Made by a program: the position numbers and the translations under genes. The notes beneath the pieces were generated by a model, which saw nothing but the letters and a program-made list of their open reading frames with translations, made no database searches and was not told where the DNA came from. DNA of 64,000 nt, taken from positions 310,001-374,000 of the forward strand of contig JABLXX010000002.1 of NCBI GenBank assembly GCA_013177825.1, written 5' to 3'. Positions 44,303 to 55,891 of this stretch are shown in pieces. Numbering within the stretch: position 1 is the first letter of the stretch; each line of letters starts with the position of its first letter. The stretch comes from Syntrophaceae bacterium (GTDB taxonomy: Bacteria; Desulfobacterota; Syntrophia; Syntrophales; PHBD01).

Positions 44303-46081
44303 TTACTGGACGATCTTCAGCGACAGCTCCATCAGCTGCCCGATGCTCGCCGGCGACGGCGCGTCGGTGAGGAGGCAGGTCGCCTTCTGGGTCTTCGGGA
44401 AGGCGATGACGTCGCGAATCGATTCGGTCCCCGTCATCATCATGATGAGACGGTCGAAGCCGAAAGCGAGGCCCCCGTGGGGAGGCGTACCGAATTCCAG
44501 GGCGTCCAGAAGGAACCCGAATTTCTGTCTCGCGTCTTCCTCGCTGAATCCCAGGGCCTTGAAAATGAGAGCCTGTACCTCCTGGCGGTGGATCCGGATG
44601 CTTCCTCCGCCGATCTCCGACCCGTTGAGCACGAGGTCGTAGGCCCGGGCGCGGACCTTTCCGGGATCCGATTCGAGGAAAGGCAGGTCTTCCATCACCG
44701 GCGATGTGAAGGGATGATGGGTGGAGACGAACCGTTTTTCCGTTTCGCTGTATTCCATGAGCGGGAACTCGGTGATCCAGTTGAAGGCGAACCGTCCCGG
44801 CTCGATGAGCCCCAGTTTGCGGGCTACGTATATTCTGAGGTTGCCGAGCGAGTCGTGGACGATCCCCGGCTTGTCGGCGACGAAGACGATCAGGTCGCCT
44901 TCCTTTACCTCCATGCGTTCCTCCACGGCTTTCATCTCTTCGGGCTTGAGGAACTTGGCGATGGGAGATGTCCAGCCGTCGGGGTTCACCCGTGCCCAGG
45001 CCAGTCCCTTGGCGCCGAAATCGGCGACGTAGTCCCTCAGCTCGTCCAGGTCCTTGCGGGACAGCTTCCGGTTGTCCTCGATTTTGATCGCCTTGATCAC
45101 GCCGCCGACGGAGGCGACTTCCTGGAACAGGTTGAAGCCGCACGCTCGCAGGACGTCCGTCAGATCCCGCAGTTCCAGAGCGAAGCGCGTGTCCGGGCTG
45201 TCCTTGCCGAAGCGGTTGATGGCGTCCCGGTAGGGAATCCTCGGGAAGGGGATGGTCAGTTCGATCCCCAGGCACGTCCGCCACAGGTGGGCCATGAAGC
45301 CCTCCATGACGGCGATGAGGTCGTTCTCCTCGATGAAGGACATCTCCAGGTCGATCTGGGTAAACTCCGGCTGCCGGTCCGCCCGGAGGTCCTCGTCGCG
45401 GAAGCACTTGACGATCTGGTAGTAGCGGTCGAACCCCGACACCATCAGGAGCTGCTTGAAGATCTGCGGCGACTGGGGCAGGGCATAGAACATTCCCGGG
45501 TTCACCCGGCTGGGGACGAGGTAATCCCGTGCCCCTTCGGGCGTACTCTTCGTCAGGACGGGCGTCTCCACTTCGATGAAGCCCTGCCCGTGGAAATATT
45601 CCCGCGTGGCCGCAGCGGCGCGGCTGCGGAGGATGATGTTATGCTGGAGATTCGTCCGGCGCAGGTCCAGGTAGCGGTAGCGCAGGCGCACGTTCTCGGA
45701 GACCTCGGCGTCCGCTTCGAGCGGAAAGGGAGGGGTCTTGGACTCGTTGAGGATCTCCAGTTCGTCCGCCAGGACCTCCACTTCGCCCGTTTTCATGTTC
45801 GGGTTTTCCATGCCTTCGGGCCGGCGGCGAACCGTTCCCCGGACGGCGAGGACGAACTCGCTCCGGATGCGGTGAGCCACCTGGTGGGAATCGGGATTCG
45901 TCTCCGGGTTGAACACCACCTGGACGAGCCCTTCCCGGTCCCGCAGGTCCACGAAGATGACGCCGCCGTGGTCCCGTCTCCGGTGGGTCCAGCCCATGAG
46001 CACAATGGATTTTCCAAGGTCCGCGGCCGATACCTGGCCGCAGTAATGCGTCCTCTTTTGCACGGTAATGAAATCAGACAA
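44303..46081 (-). CDS. aspS: Aspartyl-tRNA synthetase, bacterial type
   Basis: The 592-residue class II synthetase has an N-terminal OB anticodon domain (about 1-105; [22 protein letters not shown]), the catalytic core with motif 2 ([23 protein letters not shown], about 216), the bacterial insertion (GAD domain, about 290-420) and motif 3 ([13 protein letters not shown], about 534). The RRRDHGG loop matches the form seen in non-discriminating AspRS, which also charge tRNA-Asn, rather than the E. coli RRRDLG form. It overlaps hisS by eight bases and is followed by the citrate synthase candidate. Confidence 0.96.
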   Translation of the reverse strand: MSDFITVQKRTHYCGQVSAADLGKSIVLMGWTHRRRDHGGVIFVDLRDREGLVQVVFNPETNPDSHQVAHRIRSEFVLAVRGTVRRRPEGMENPNMKTGEVEVLADELEILNESKTPPFPLEADAEVSENVRLRYRYLDLRRTNLQHNIILRSRAAAATREYFHGQGFIEVETPVLTKSTPEGARDYLVPSRVNPGMFYALPQSPQIFKQLLMVSGFDRYYQIVKCFRDEDLRADRQPEFTQIDLEMSFIEENDLIAVMEGFMAHLWRTCLGIELTIPFPRIPYRDAINRFGKDSPDTRFALELRDLTDVLRACGFNLFQEVASVGGVIKAIKIEDNRKLSRKDLDELRDYVADFGAKGLAWARVNPDGWTSPIAKFLKPEEMKAVEERMEVKEGDLIVFVADKPGIVHDSLGNLRIYVARKLGLIEPGRFAFNWITEFPLMEYSETEKRFVSTHHPFTSPVMEDLPFLESDPGKVRARAYDLVLNGSEIGGGSIRIHRQEVQALIFKALGFSEEDARQKFGFLLDALEFGTPPHGGLAFGFDRLIMMMTGTESIRDVIAFPKTQKATCLLTDAPSPASIGQLMELSLKIVQ

Positions 46082-47357
46082 GGTCTTCTACTCCTCTTTG
46101 CAATGCTTCCATTTTCCCGGTGATGCTCGCAAGGTCGAGAGGAACCGGGGTCTGCGAACTGTTTTTTAAATCCCGGAAGACGCCGCTTTTTTCGGCGATC
46201 TCCCGGTCTCCGATAATCAATGCATAACGGCAGCCGAGTTTGTCGGCCCGTTTCATCTGACTCTTCAGGCTTTTTCCTGCGTAATCCATCTCGACTTCGA
46301 CGCCCTCCAGGCGCAGGCGGTTCGCCAGCTCGAAGGCGATTTTCTGGGCCTCGGCGCCCAGCGCGGCGATGAACAGTGCCGGCGTCCGCCGGAAGTCCTC
46401 AGCCCCCCTTGGCATCAGCGAGACGAGGCGCTCGAAGCCGATGGCGAAGCCGATCCCCGGGATGTCCGGTCCTCCCAGCTGCTGCACGAGCCCGTCGTAG
46501 CGGCCGCCGCCGACGACCGCGTTCTGGGCGCCCAGGACGTCCGTGGTCACCTCGAAGGTCGTCCGTGTGTAGTAGTCGAGGCCCCGGACCATCCGGTCGT
46601 TGATGGAAAAGGGCACGCCGAACAAGCTCAGGGACTCCTGGACGGTCGCGAAATGTGCCCGGCACTCATTGCACAGGAAGTCGGCCAGGCGGGGTGCATG
46701 CTCGACAGCGGCCCGGCAGGACTCGATCTTGCAGTCGAAGACCCGCAGGGGGTTGGTGTCGATCCTCCGCCGGCAGTCCCCGCAGAGCTCCTCCTCCCGC
46801 CCCTGCAGGTGGGTGACCACGGCCGACCGGAAGGCCGGGCGGCACAGGGGGCAGCCCAGCGAGTTGATCTCGACGTGGGAATTCGTGAGCCCCACCGCTT
46901 TGAGGAAGTGGGTCAACATCAGGATCAGTTCGGCGTCCACCCGGGGGTCGTCGAGGCCCAGGATCTCGGCGTCGATCTGGTAAAACTGGCGGTAGCGTCC
47001 CTTCTGTGGTCGCTCGCGGCGGAACATGGGGCCGATCGTGTAGAGCCGGGCCACCGGTTCGGCGGCATACAGGGCATGTTCGATATAGGCCCGGACGACC
47101 CCGGCGGTCGCCTCCGGCCGCAGGGTCAGCGACTCGTCCCCCCGGTCGGTGAAGGAGTACATCTCCTTCTCGACGACGTCCGTAGTCTCGCCGATCCCTC
47201 GGGCGAAAAGCTCCGTTTTTTCAAGTATCGGGATGCGGATATCCCGGAAGCCGAAGGCGTGGAACACCCGGCGTGCCTGCTCTTCGACGAACAGCCACTG
47301 GCCTGCCTCGGCGGGCAGGATGTCTTTGAAGCCCCGGATGGCACTGATGGTTTCCAT
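46074..47357 (-). CDS. hisS: Histidyl-tRNA synthetase
   Basis: The 427-residue class II synthetase begins with [10 protein letters not shown] (motif 1 region), then [13 protein letters not shown], motif 2 [18 protein letters not shown] (about 111-128), the histidine motifs [13 protein letters not shown] (about 258) and [14 protein letters not shown] (about 283), motif 3 [11 protein letters not shown] (about 299), and a C-terminal anticodon-binding domain (about 330-420). An internal Cys-rich stretch (CPLCRP ... CGDCRRR ... CNECRAHF, about 170-225) suggests a zinc-binding insertion. First gene of the hisS-aspS unit. Confidence 0.96.
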   Translation of the reverse strand: METISAIRGFKDILPAEAGQWLFVEEQARRVFHAFGFRDIRIPILEKTELFARGIGETTDVVEKEMYSFTDRGDESLTLRPEATAGVVRAYIEHALYAAEPVARLYTIGPMFRRERPQKGRYRQFYQIDAEILGLDDPRVDAELILMLTHFLKAVGLTNSHVEINSLGCPLCRPAFRSAVVTHLQGREEELCGDCRRRIDTNPLRVFDCKIESCRAAVEHAPRLADFLCNECRAHFATVQESLSLFGVPFSINDRMVRGLDYYTRTTFEVTTDVLGAQNAVVGGGRYDGLVQQLGGPDIPGIGFAIGFERLVSLMPRGAEDFRRTPALFIAALGAEAQKIAFELANRLRLEGVEVEMDYAGKSLKSQMKRADKLGCRYALIIGDREIAEKSGVFRDLKNSSQTPVPLDLASITGKMEALQRGVEDLV

Positions 47358-47480
47358 GGCGCAACCAAACCCTTTTTCTCAAAGAGCGGATTCCTAACAC
47401 AGATGCCAGGGAAAGGCAACCGCATTCTGGGACTGGCCTGGATGGGAGGAGGGCTTTCCCGGGAGCGGGGTGCCGCAGGC

Positions 47481-50033
47481 TCAGGAAGTCCCTCCGGCCC
47501 TCGGGCCGTTCTTCAGAAACGTATCGACCTCGATCTTTCGCCCGTCCGTCGTGACCGTCACGGCGCCGGAGCGGTCCGTCCGGTAGACTGCCGCACCGGC
47601 GGCCCGGCAGCGCTCGAGCAGATCCGGATGGGGATGGCCGAAGAGGTTGTCCCGGCCGGCGCTGGCGATGACGATCTTCGGGGCGATGCTCCACAGGAAA
47701 GGGAGGCTGCCGGAGGAGCGGGCACCGTGGTGGGGGGCCAGCAGGACCGCTGCGGCGAGGTTTCGTCCCGAGCGGACCAGATCTTCTTCGACTTTCCCCG
47801 AGATGTCGCCGGGCATCAGCACGCCGACCTCGTTCAGGACCAGGCGGAGGACAAGGGACGTGTCGTTGGCGTCTTCGTAACGGGATTCCCCGGCGATTCG
47901 CTGCCCGGCCGGGCGGGACGGATGGAGGAACTCGAACCGTACGCCGTCGAGGAGGATCGGCTCCGAGGCGGAGTTCATGGTCCGGAGAGCGATGCCCCGG
48001 GCATCGAGAATCCGGCGCAGCGGAAGGAAGTCCGGGGAGGAGGCGGCCTCGGCGGTCGTCCAGAACTCCCGGACCCGGAAGTTCTCCAGGATGAAGGGCA
48101 GTCCGCCCATGTGGTCCGGGTGGGGATGGGACAGGACGACGACATCGACGCGGAGGATCCGCTCGTGCCACAGGAACGGGGCAACGACCTGCTCCCCCGT
48201 ATCGAAACGGGACACGCCGTGCACGCCGCCGCCGTCCACGAGAACGCGGGTTCCCCGGGGGAGGCGGAGGAGGGTGGCGCTTCCCTGGCCGACGTCGACG
48301 GCGGTGACCCGGAGCGTGCCGGCCCGACGGTCTGCGAGCAGGAGATACGAGCCCTGCAGGAGGAGGAGCAGAACGCAGATCGCGGCGGTCCAGGCGAAGG
48401 GGGCTAGCGTTCGGTTCAAGGGGTTCTCCCCCGCCTTGGGAGCGCCGTCAGGCGGCCGGCCCCTTCGTTCGGCCAGGATCTCCAGGGACAGGATCGCGGC
48501 GGCCAGGAGGACATAATAAGCGGCCACCTGAAACAGGTCGGGTGTGGGTACGTACACGGACGCCCAGGAGGCGGATGCCAGCGGAGACAGCAGGGCCAGG
48601 GAGACTTTGACCAGCAGGGCCGCCGCGGAGGTCAGGACGGCCGCCAGGCCTTCGGAGAAGAAGTACGCCAGGATCAGGAGCGTGCAGAGCGGGATTGCCA
48701 ACAGACCCAGGATCGGCACGACGAGCAGGTTGGCCGCCATGGCGATCAGGGAGACCCGGCTGAAGTGGAAGGCCACCAGCGGAAGGGTCCCCAGCATGGC
48801 CGCCAGCGTTACGGCTGTGAACAGGGAGGCCTGGTAGATGATTATCCGGAAGAGACGGGTGGCGGGAGAGCCCTTTTCCCGGTCCGGTCGGGGAATCCAG
48901 AGGGCGAGCCGGGGCGTGACGAACAGGATGGACGCCACGGCGGCGAAGGAGAGCTGGAAGGACACGTCGAAGAGGGACCCCGGCGAGACTGCCAGGATGA
49001 TGACGGCCGCCAGGGCCAGGGCGTTGTACAGGTCCCGCTCCCGGCCGATCAGGAGGGCAGCCGTGAAGGCCAGCACCATGACGGCGGCCCGGACGACGGA
49101 GATGCCCGCTCCGGCGATCAGCGTGAAGGCGAGGACGGGCACAATGGTCAGGGCCATGGCCACGGGGCGGACCGGGAAGGCCAGAAGGAGCTTCTCCGAC
49201 CGGGACAGCGCCGCCCGGAACAGGAAGAAGAAAAACGCGGCGATGATGCCGATGTTGAACCCGGAGATGGCGATGATGTGGGATGTTCCCGTGCGGTTGA
49301 AATCCTCCGTCACATCCTCCGGGATCTCCGTCGCGTCGCCGAGGATGACCGACTGGATCACCTCCCGCTCGGGACCGGGCGCATGCCTGTAGATGAAGTG
49401 CTTCAGCCCTTCCCGGAAGGACTCCAGCCGGGCGCGGACGGGGTTTCCCGCACCCCGGCGGATGAGGACGACCGCCGAGGGATCCGCCAGGGAGGCCCGG
49501 GCCCGGATGCCCTGCAGGCGGAGACGGCGCTCCGCGTCGAATCCGCCGGGGTTGTAAAAGGAAGAGGGAATCCGGAGGCGGGCACGGAAGCGCAGGTGAT
49601 CGCCGTAAATGGAATCGCGGGGCGCGGGATCCTTCAGGGAGAGCAGCACCTTGCCCGTTGCGGATTCCCAGGTCCCGCCGCGGAGAGCCTGGGCGGTGCA
49701 GACCGTCAGGTCGGTCCTTTCGGGCGTGCGCCGGGGATGCTCGCAGACCGTCCCCTGAACGGTGACCGGCTCCCTTCCCGCAAAGCGGGATACCGTGTCG
49801 GGAGGCGGGGTTCCGTAAAGGGCGGCCTGGATGAGGATCGCTGCCGCGACGGCCATCCCGGCGGCCGCCGTCCAGGCAGCCGCCGTGCTCCGGCGGCGGA
49901 TGCGGAAGACGAGGAGCAGCAGAAGAATGCCGGCCAGTACGGCCGGCATCAGCGCCTCGGGCGGAGCGAAGCGGGAACCGACGAGAATTCCGGCGATCTG
50001 GAACGCGAGCAGCGGCGCGAGCGGACGCTTCAT
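47481..50033 (-). CDS. comEC: DNA internalisation competence protein ComEC/Rec2
   Basis: The 850-residue protein has the full ComEC order: N-terminal membrane segments, an OB-like DUF4131 region (about 70-180; [19 protein letters not shown]), the Competence membrane domain (about 225-510; [17 protein letters not shown]), and a C-terminal metallo-beta-lactamase domain with [14 protein letters not shown] (about 638-651) and [13 protein letters not shown] (about 740). It forms the inner-membrane channel for single-stranded DNA uptake and may degrade one strand. It is divergent from pilS/pilR-like genes, which in other bacteria control the type IV pili used in uptake. Confidence 0.93.
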   Translation of the reverse strand: MKRPLAPLLAFQIAGILVGSRFAPPEALMPAVLAGILLLLLVFRIRRRSTAAAWTAAAGMAVAAAILIQAALYGTPPPDTVSRFAGREPVTVQGTVCEHPRRTPERTDLTVCTAQALRGGTWESATGKVLLSLKDPAPRDSIYGDHLRFRARLRIPSSFYNPGGFDAERRLRLQGIRARASLADPSAVVLIRRGAGNPVRARLESFREGLKHFIYRHAPGPEREVIQSVILGDATEIPEDVTEDFNRTGTSHIIAISGFNIGIIAAFFFFLFRAALSRSEKLLLAFPVRPVAMALTIVPVLAFTLIAGAGISVVRAAVMVLAFTAALLIGRERDLYNALALAAVIILAVSPGSLFDVSFQLSFAAVASILFVTPRLALWIPRPDREKGSPATRLFRIIIYQASLFTAVTLAAMLGTLPLVAFHFSRVSLIAMAANLLVVPILGLLAIPLCTLLILAYFFSEGLAAVLTSAAALLVKVSLALLSPLASASWASVYVPTPDLFQVAAYYVLLAAAILSLEILAERRGRPPDGAPKAGENPLNRTLAPFAWTAAICVLLLLLQGSYLLLADRRAGTLRVTAVDVGQGSATLLRLPRGTRVLVDGGGVHGVSRFDTGEQVVAPFLWHERILRVDVVVLSHPHPDHMGGLPFILENFRVREFWTTAEAASSPDFLPLRRILDARGIALRTMNSASEPILLDGVRFEFLHPSRPAGQRIAGESRYEDANDTSLVLRLVLNEVGVLMPGDISGKVEEDLVRSGRNLAAAVLLAPHHGARSSGSLPFLWSIAPKIVIASAGRDNLFGHPHPDLLERCRAAGAAVYRTDRSGAVTVTTDGRKIEVDTFLKNGPRAGGTS

Positions 50034-50168
50034 GCATCCATTTTACACCATTCCCCGGAAAAGTTCCTGTTGATCGGTAGCTCCTTCCCATAGTAATCAG
50101 GAGCACCGCCCGCTTCCCGATGAAAACTCGACGGCGGCCGCCCTGGACGGCGGGAAGGACCCTTCCGG

Positions 50169-51863
50169 ATGACCGAACCGCTTGCGCTGAGAGACGAGAG
50201 CACGCCAACCCGACTGCGGATCCTGATGCTTTCCCGTCTCCTCATCACGACGCTTCTCCTGGCGATGTACCTCTACCTGCAGTTTCGGGAGCGGGACCTT
50301 CTGCCGGAGATCTCCACTGCCGGCTTCGGGACGGTCATCTTCGCCGGTTACGCCCTTTCGGCCGCCTATGCGATTTTCCATCACTTTCATACCGAAGCGC
50401 GCCTGAACGTGTACCTGCAGAGCCTGGGGGACGTGCTCCTGGTGACCGGGCTGGTTCATGTCACCGGCGGCGTCGTCAGCGTCTATGCGGTGTTTTTCCC
50501 CTTGATCGTCATCTACAGCGTGTTTTTCCTCGGGCGGGGCGGAGGGATGATCATCGCCTCCGGATGCAGCGTCTGCTACGGACTCCTCATCGACCTGGAA
50601 TATTACGGCATCATCGCGGTCGAAGAATACGTACATCTCCAGTTCTATGAGCATCGTCCAGGATACGTCTTCACCCGGATCGTGACCTACATCCTGTCCT
50701 TCTACGTGATCGCCTTCCTGGCGAGCTTCGTCGTGGAGCGGGAGCGCCGGACCCAGACCCTGCTGGCGGAAAAGGAATCGGCCTTCGATCAGCTTGACCT
50801 GCTCCACCGGAGCATCATCGAATCGGTGGACGCCGGGATCGTGACCATGAACCTCCAGCAGCAGGTAAAGTCTTTTAACCGGGCGGCCGCACAGATCACG
50901 GGTTTTCATTACCGGGATGTGGAGAACCGGAACATCAACGAGGTATTCCCCGGCTTTTCCCGTGCCGCCGGCCTTACGGAAAACCGCGCCGTCAACGGAT
51001 ATCCCCGCAGCCGCTTCGAGATGCCCTTCCGGGGGAAGGGCGGGGAGCAGATGATCCTGGGATATGCCGTTTCAGCCCTGAAGGACAAGAGAGATCGCAG
51101 GATCGGCCATATCCTCATTTTCCAGGACCTGACGGCGATCAAGCAGATGGAGGAATCCGTCGAGAAGAGCCGCCGGTTGGCCTTTATCGGCGAAATGGCC
51201 GCCGGGCTGGCTCACGAGATCCGGAACCCGCTGGCCTCCATCTCCGGTTCCATCCAGGTGCTCAAGGACGGTCTCGTCCTTCCGGATGCGGACCATCGGC
51301 TGATGCAGATCATCCTGCGGGGACGGGAGCAGCTCGAGAACGTCGTCCGGGATTTTCTCCTCCTGGCGCGCCCGAGTTCAGGGCATCCGGAGTCTTTCGA
51401 CCCCCGGCAGGTGATTGAAGACGTCATCGAATCGCTGCGCTATGTAACGGACTGGAACGAAGGCATCCAGGTCGCCCGGCATTTCCGGCATTTCGGCAAC
51501 ATCTCGGCCAATCGGACGGAATTCCGGCAGGTCCTCTGGAACCTGCTTCTCAATGCGGTCCAGGCCATGCCCGAAGGAGGCACGCTGACGGTGGAGACGG
51601 ACATGGCGGAAACGGCTGACGGAAAGCGGTTCCTCCAACTGAGGATCAGCGATTCCGGGCCGGGCATCGACTCATCGGATCTTGAAAAAATATTCGAACC
51701 TTTTTATACGACCAAGGAGCGCGGAACGGGGCTGGGGTTGGCCATCGTCAACCGCATCGTGGAGGGGATGGAGGGGCGCATCGACGTGGAGACGCATCCG
51801 GAGCGGGGTACGACATTCCGGATCCGTCTGCCCCTCCTGGAGAATGGAACGGTGAGCCCCTGA
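50169..51863 (+). CDS. pilS: Membrane sensor histidine kinase, PilS/NtrB type
   Basis: The 564-residue kinase has six membrane segments in the first 200 residues, a coil, a PAS domain (about 215-330), HisKA with phospho-acceptor His349 in GLAHEIRNPLASISGSI, and an HATPase domain (N box NLLLNAVQAM, SDSGPGID, GTGLGLAIV). Six membrane helices plus one PAS and an adjoining sigma-54 response regulator match the PilS/PilR layout; a similar kinase can serve other sigma-54 systems, so the symbol is by architecture. 31 bases before the regulator gene. Confidence 0.85.
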   Translation: MTEPLALRDESTPTRLRILMLSRLLITTLLLAMYLYLQFRERDLLPEISTAGFGTVIFAGYALSAAYAIFHHFHTEARLNVYLQSLGDVLLVTGLVHVTGGVVSVYAVFFPLIVIYSVFFLGRGGGMIIASGCSVCYGLLIDLEYYGIIAVEEYVHLQFYEHRPGYVFTRIVTYILSFYVIAFLASFVVERERRTQTLLAEKESAFDQLDLLHRSIIESVDAGIVTMNLQQQVKSFNRAAAQITGFHYRDVENRNINEVFPGFSRAAGLTENRAVNGYPRSRFEMPFRGKGGEQMILGYAVSALKDKRDRRIGHILIFQDLTAIKQMEESVEKSRRLAFIGEMAAGLAHEIRNPLASISGSIQVLKDGLVLPDADHRLMQIILRGREQLENVVRDFLLLARPSSGHPESFDPRQVIEDVIESLRYVTDWNEGIQVARHFRHFGNISANRTEFRQVLWNLLLNAVQAMPEGGTLTVETDMAETADGKRFLQLRISDSGPGIDSSDLEKIFEPFYTTKERGTGLGLAIVNRIVEGMEGRIDVETHPERGTTFRIRLPLLENGTVSP

Positions 51864-51893
51864 AGGGCCGTTCCCCGGACAGGAGAAAGGGAC

Positions 51894-53261
51894 ATGGCGA
51901 AGATCCTGATAGTGGATGACGATCAGGGCGTGCGGGAAATGCTGGAGATCATGCTCGCCCGGGAGGGCTATTCGGTAACCTGCGCCTCCGACGCGGACAA
52001 GGCGCTGAACCGCTGTCGAAAGACCGCCTTTGACCTCGTCATCACAGACCTGAAAATGCCCAAGATCGACGGGATCGAGTTTATCCGCCGACTCAAGGAC
52101 GTCGCTCCGGCCACCATGGTCATCCTGATCACCGCGTATGCATCCCCCGAGACGGCCCTCCTGGCCATGAAGGAGGGGGCTTATGATTACGTGGAAAAGG
52201 GATTCGACTTCGAGGATCTCAAAACGATTGTCCGGAACGCCCTCGACAAGAAGGGGGTCCGAACGGAGGACGCCCGATTCCTCCAGCATCTGGAGGACAT
52301 CGTTTCCTTCGGCGACATGATCGGGAAAAGCCGGGAGATGCTCAAGGTTTACGGAACCATCAAGAAGGTTGCGGAGACCTCCGCGAACATCCTGATTCTG
52401 GGTGAGAGCGGGACGGGCAAGGAACTGGTGGCGAAGGCGATTCACGAGCACAGTCCCCGCCGGAAGCTCCCCTTCGTGGTGATCAACTGCGGCGGCATCC
52501 CGGAGAATCTCCTGGAGTCGGAACTGTTCGGCCACATGAAGGGCACCTTCACGGGCGCCCTGACGGACAAGCCGGGGCTTTTCGAGATCGCCCGGGGGGG
52601 CACGGTCTTCCTGGACGAGATCGCCGAACTGTCTCCTTTCCTCCAGGTAAAGCTTCTCCGGGTCGTCCAGGAAAAGACCTTCCGCCGCATCGGCGGGGCC
52701 GAGGAAATCCGGGTGGATGTCCGGATCATCTCCGCGACCAATCAGGATCTGTCGAAAAAGGTCGGGGACGGGACATTCCGGGAGGACCTCTTCTACCGTC
52801 TGAACGTGATTCCCATTCACCTGCCGCCACTCAGGGAACGGAAGGAAGACATCCCGGCGCTGACCCAGTTCTTCATCGAGAAATACTCCCGGGCCTTCGG
52901 AAAAGAGGTCCAGCGCATCTCCACGTATGCCATGGAGCTGCTCATGGACTACCCCTTTCCGGGCAACGTCCGGGAACTGGAGAACATCATCGAGCGCAGC
53001 ATCGCCCTGGAGACGTCGAACATCATCCTGCCGGAAAACCTGGTCCTGTCGGGGAGCGCTTCGGGACAGGCGCTGCCGGTCATCGATATCGACATCCCCT
53101 CGGAAGGGATTCTGCTCAATGACGAGCTGGCGGAGATCGAGCGCCGGATCATCCGGAAAGCGCTCCTGATGACGGAAGGCTCCAAGACGAAGGCCGCCGA
53201 GCTTCTGCACGTAAGTTTCGATTCCCTGCGGTATCGCATGGAAAAACTGGGCATCGCCTGA
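51894..53261 (+). CDS. pilR: Sigma-54-dependent response regulator, PilR/NtrC type
   Basis: The 455-residue activator has a receiver domain with Asp52 ([12 protein letters not shown]), an AAA+ domain (Walker A GESGTGKE at about 171, Walker [10 protein letters not shown] at about 234, arginine finger [12 protein letters not shown]) and a C-terminal Fis-type helix-turn-helix ([28 protein letters not shown]). The sigma-54 contact loop reads GTFTGA where the consensus is GAFTGA. The change is at the second residue, so function should be retained. GGAGAAAGG precedes ATG 51894. Cognate to the upstream kinase by adjacency. Confidence 0.88.
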   Translation: MAKILIVDDDQGVREMLEIMLAREGYSVTCASDADKALNRCRKTAFDLVITDLKMPKIDGIEFIRRLKDVAPATMVILITAYASPETALLAMKEGAYDYVEKGFDFEDLKTIVRNALDKKGVRTEDARFLQHLEDIVSFGDMIGKSREMLKVYGTIKKVAETSANILILGESGTGKELVAKAIHEHSPRRKLPFVVINCGGIPENLLESELFGHMKGTFTGALTDKPGLFEIARGGTVFLDEIAELSPFLQVKLLRVVQEKTFRRIGGAEEIRVDVRIISATNQDLSKKVGDGTFREDLFYRLNVIPIHLPPLRERKEDIPALTQFFIEKYSRAFGKEVQRISTYAMELLMDYPFPGNVRELENIIERSIALETSNIILPENLVLSGSASGQALPVIDIDIPSEGILLNDELAEIERRIIRKALLMTEGSKTKAAELLHVSFDSLRYRMEKLGIA

Positions 53262-53287
53262 CAGGGAGGCGAAAGAAAGGATACCGG

Positions 53288-54841
53288 ATGAGCGAAGGCC
53301 CCTTCATCCTTGCCATCGACAACGGAACGCAGAGCGTTCGCGCCCTGCTGTTCGACCTCAGGGGGAACCTGGTCGCCAAGTCGCGGGTTCTTCTGGAGCC
53401 GTATTTCTCGGAGAAGCCGGGCTGGGCGGAGCAGGATCCCCGTTATTACTGGGACCGTCTGTGTCAGGCCTGCCATGAGCTGTGGAGGCAGAAGGCCGTT
53501 CCGAAGGAAGCCATTCGGGCCGCTGCCCTGACCACGCAGCGGTGCACGGTGATCAACGTCGACCGGGAAGGACGGCCGCTCCGGCCCGCCATCGTCTGGC
53601 TGGACCAGCGGCGCACCGAGGGGCTCAAACCCATCGGCGGCTTCTGGGGTGCCGCCTTCCGCGTCGCCGGCATGACCGGGACCGCCGCCTATCTGCAGGC
53701 GGAGGCCGAGGCCAACTGGATCAAGACCCACCAGCCGGACATCTGGAAAAAGACGCACAAGTTCCTCTTCCTGTCGGGATATCTCACCCATTGCCTGACG
53801 GGACACTTCGTGGACTCCGTGAGCAGCCAGGTGGGATACGTTCCCTTCGACTACAAGCGGCTGCGCTGGGCGTCTTCGTGGGACTGGAAATGGCGGATCC
53901 TGCCGGTGGAGCCCTCCATGCTGGTGGATCTCGTTCCCGCCGCCCAGACCCTGGGAGAGATTTCCCCGGAGGCCGCGGAGGCGACGGGCATCCCGGCGGG
54001 CCTTCCCCTCATCGCCGCAGCGGCCGACAAGGCCTGCGAGGTGATCGGGGCGGGCTGCCTGGAACCGGATGTCGCCTGCCTGAGCTACGGGACGACCGCC
54101 ACCATCAACACGACCCACCGGAAATACCTGGAGGCCATTCCGTTGATCCCGCCCTATCCCTCGGCCGTTCCGGGGGCCTACAGCCAGGAGATCATGGTGT
54201 ATCGGGGCTATTGGATGGTGAGCTGGTTCAAGCGCGAGTTTGCCGACCGCGAGCTTGCCCTGGCCATGGAGAAGGGCGTGGAGCCCGAGATTCTGTTAGA
54301 CGAGCTGCTCCGGGAGTCACCCCCGGGGGCGCAGGGGCTGGTGCTCCAGCCTTACTGGTCGCCGGGCGTCAAGGTTCCCGGCCCGGAAGCGAGGGGCGCC
54401 ATCATCGGTTTCGGTGACGTACACAACCGGGCCCATGTCTATCGGGCCATCCTGGAGGGCGTTGCCTATGCGCTCCGGGAGGGGAAGGAGCGGACGGAAA
54501 AGCGGAGCGGCATTCCCATCACGGCCATTCGGGTTGCCGGAGGCGGCTCCCAGAGCGACGGGGCCATGCAGCTGACGGCGGACATCTTCGGTCTGCCCAC
54601 GGCGAGGCCCCACATCTACGAGACATCGGGCCTCGGTGCCGCCATCGACGCCGCCGTCGGCGCGGGATTGCATCCCGATTTCCCGACGGCGGTCCGGGAA
54701 ATGACCCGGGTAGGCCGGGTCTTCGAACCCGATCCCGCCACCCATCGCCTTTACGACGAGCTTTACCGGCGCGTCTACTGCCAGATGTACGGGCGGCTGA
54801 AGCCGCTCTACGAGGAAATCTGCAGGATAGCCCGGCTCTGA
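53288..54841 (+). CDS. FGGY-family carbohydrate kinase
   Basis: The 517-residue kinase has the two ASKHA domains: [17 protein letters not shown] (phosphate 1, about 7-23), [12 protein letters not shown] (phosphate 2, about 268), [25 protein letters not shown] (adenosine site, about 413-437), and [16 protein letters not shown] near 443-458. [12 protein letters not shown] is the family's N-terminal signature. It phosphorylates a polyol or sugar; xylulose and related substrates are usual, but specificity is not clear. It is 26 bases after pilR and may be read with it. Confidence 0.85.
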   Translation: MSEGPFILAIDNGTQSVRALLFDLRGNLVAKSRVLLEPYFSEKPGWAEQDPRYYWDRLCQACHELWRQKAVPKEAIRAAALTTQRCTVINVDREGRPLRPAIVWLDQRRTEGLKPIGGFWGAAFRVAGMTGTAAYLQAEAEANWIKTHQPDIWKKTHKFLFLSGYLTHCLTGHFVDSVSSQVGYVPFDYKRLRWASSWDWKWRILPVEPSMLVDLVPAAQTLGEISPEAAEATGIPAGLPLIAAAADKACEVIGAGCLEPDVACLSYGTTATINTTHRKYLEAIPLIPPYPSAVPGAYSQEIMVYRGYWMVSWFKREFADRELALAMEKGVEPEILLDELLRESPPGAQGLVLQPYWSPGVKVPGPEARGAIIGFGDVHNRAHVYRAILEGVAYALREGKERTEKRSGIPITAIRVAGGGSQSDGAMQLTADIFGLPTARPHIYETSGLGAAIDAAVGAGLHPDFPTAVREMTRVGRVFEPDPATHRLYDELYRRVYCQMYGRLKPLYEEICRIARL

Positions 54842-54919
54842 CCGGGATACGAAACCGGCGATCGCCTGGGAAATCCAGCCCGCAGAGAGGTCGCAGGCGC
54901 ACCGCGAAGAAAAATATCC

Positions 54920-54947
54920 TTGTCTTTTTGACGGGTATCGCTATAAT
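54920..54947 (+). promoter_or_regulatory. Sigma-70 promoter for the HIT-lapA pair
   Basis: TTGTCT (54920-54925), 16-base spacer, perfect TATAAT (54942-54947). The start codon of the HIT gene is 46 bases downstream. Confidence 0.65.
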
Positions 54948-54992
54948 CCAGCGCCGGTCCGGCAAAGTCGGAGAGGCCGGGAAAAGGTTCCG

Positions 54993-55484
54993 ATGGACGT
55001 TCAGTTTGCCCCCTGGCGAATGGCCTATATCAAGGGAGAAAAGGCGAAAGGGTGCGTCTTCTGCAAAGAGGAGGCCCGCGAGGACGATCTTCTGCTCTGG
55101 GAGGGAACGACATGCCTCGTGATGCTGAACCGCTATCCCTACAACAACGGGCACCTGCTGGTGATGCCGGTCCGCCATGTCGCAAACATCGAGGACCTGA
55201 CGGGAGAGGAAAAAACGGAGCTGTTCGATCTGCTGGACCGCTCCGTGCGGGTCCTCCGGGATGCCCTCGGTCCGGAGGGGATCAACATCGGCATCAACCT
55301 GGGCCGGGCGGCCGGCGCCGGCGTGGAGGACCACCTGCATATCCACGTGGTTCCCCGCTGGTCGGGAGACACGAATTCCATGACGGTGGTGGGCGGAATC
55401 CGGATCATTCCGGACAGCCTTACCGGGACCCGGGACGAATTGAAGCCCCGTTTTGAAAAAGCCGCTTCCGGAGGCGTGAGATGA
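54993..55484 (+). CDS. HIT-family nucleotide hydrolase/transferase
   Basis: A 163-residue protein with the histidine triad EDHLHIHVVPRW (about 111-122), GHLLVMPVRHVANIEDL (about 52-68) and an N-terminal GCVFC (C-x2-C, about 20-24) that with a later His may bind zinc, as in the Ap4A phosphorylase/FHIT-like branch. It should split AMP- or Ap4A-type phosphoanhydride or phosphoramidate bonds. GGAAAAGG precedes ATG 54993. Its stop overlaps the start of the next gene (ATGA). Confidence 0.88.
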   Translation: MDVQFAPWRMAYIKGEKAKGCVFCKEEAREDDLLLWEGTTCLVMLNRYPYNNGHLLVMPVRHVANIEDLTGEEKTELFDLLDRSVRVLRDALGPEGINIGINLGRAAGAGVEDHLHIHVVPRWSGDTNSMTVVGGIRIIPDSLTGTRDELKPRFEKAASGGVR

Positions 55485-55795
55485 AGGTAGTCTATATAGT
55501 CCTCGTCCTGCTGTTTGTGCTCCTGGTTGTCACCTTTTCGCTGCAGAATCAGACGGACGTGGTCATTCAATACTACGACCTGATTCCGAAAGTCTCGATC
55601 GCAACGTATATGATCATCTTCCTGTCTTTCCTCGTGGGCGTCATCTTCACGGGATTCCTTGGGGTCATCGAGCGCTTCCAGCTCAACCGCACGATCACAA
55701 GGCTCAACAAGCAGATCCGGGAACTGCGGCGGGAGATCCGGGCCAGCGAGGCCCCACCGGTCATCGAGGAGGGGAACCCCGAGAGCAAGCCGTAA
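55481..55795 (+). CDS. LapA/DUF1049 family small membrane protein
   Basis: A 104-residue protein with two membrane helices (VVYIVLVLLFVLLVVTFSL, then SIATYMIIFLSFLVGVIFTGFLG) joined by NQTDVVIQYYDL, followed by a cytoplasmic coil (RLNKQIRELRREIRA). This is the LapA (lipopolysaccharide assembly protein A) domain pattern. In enteric bacteria LapA works with LapB in control of LPS synthesis; no lapB is beside it here. ATGA overlap with the HIT gene indicates coupled translation. Confidence 0.85.
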   Translation: MKVVYIVLVLLFVLLVVTFSLQNQTDVVIQYYDLIPKVSIATYMIIFLSFLVGVIFTGFLGVIERFQLNRTITRLNKQIRELRREIRASEAPPVIEEGNPESKP

Positions 55796-55820
55796 AGAAA
55801 AGCAGGAAAATGCCGGAACG

Positions 55821-55857
55821 AAAAAGGGGAACGGATTGAAATCTGTTCCCCTTTCAA
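55821..55857 (+). terminator. Bidirectional terminator between convergent genes
   Basis: AAAGGGGAACGGATT and AATCTGTTCCCCTTT form a long stem with one G-T pair and a tiny loop. The plus strand continues TTTCAATT and the minus strand TTTTTCGTT. It serves the lapA gene on the left and the GGDEF-HD gene on the right. Confidence 0.85.
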
Positions 55858-55891
55858 TTGGTTACGGCAAGGAGGAACCGGCCTCCTTCTG

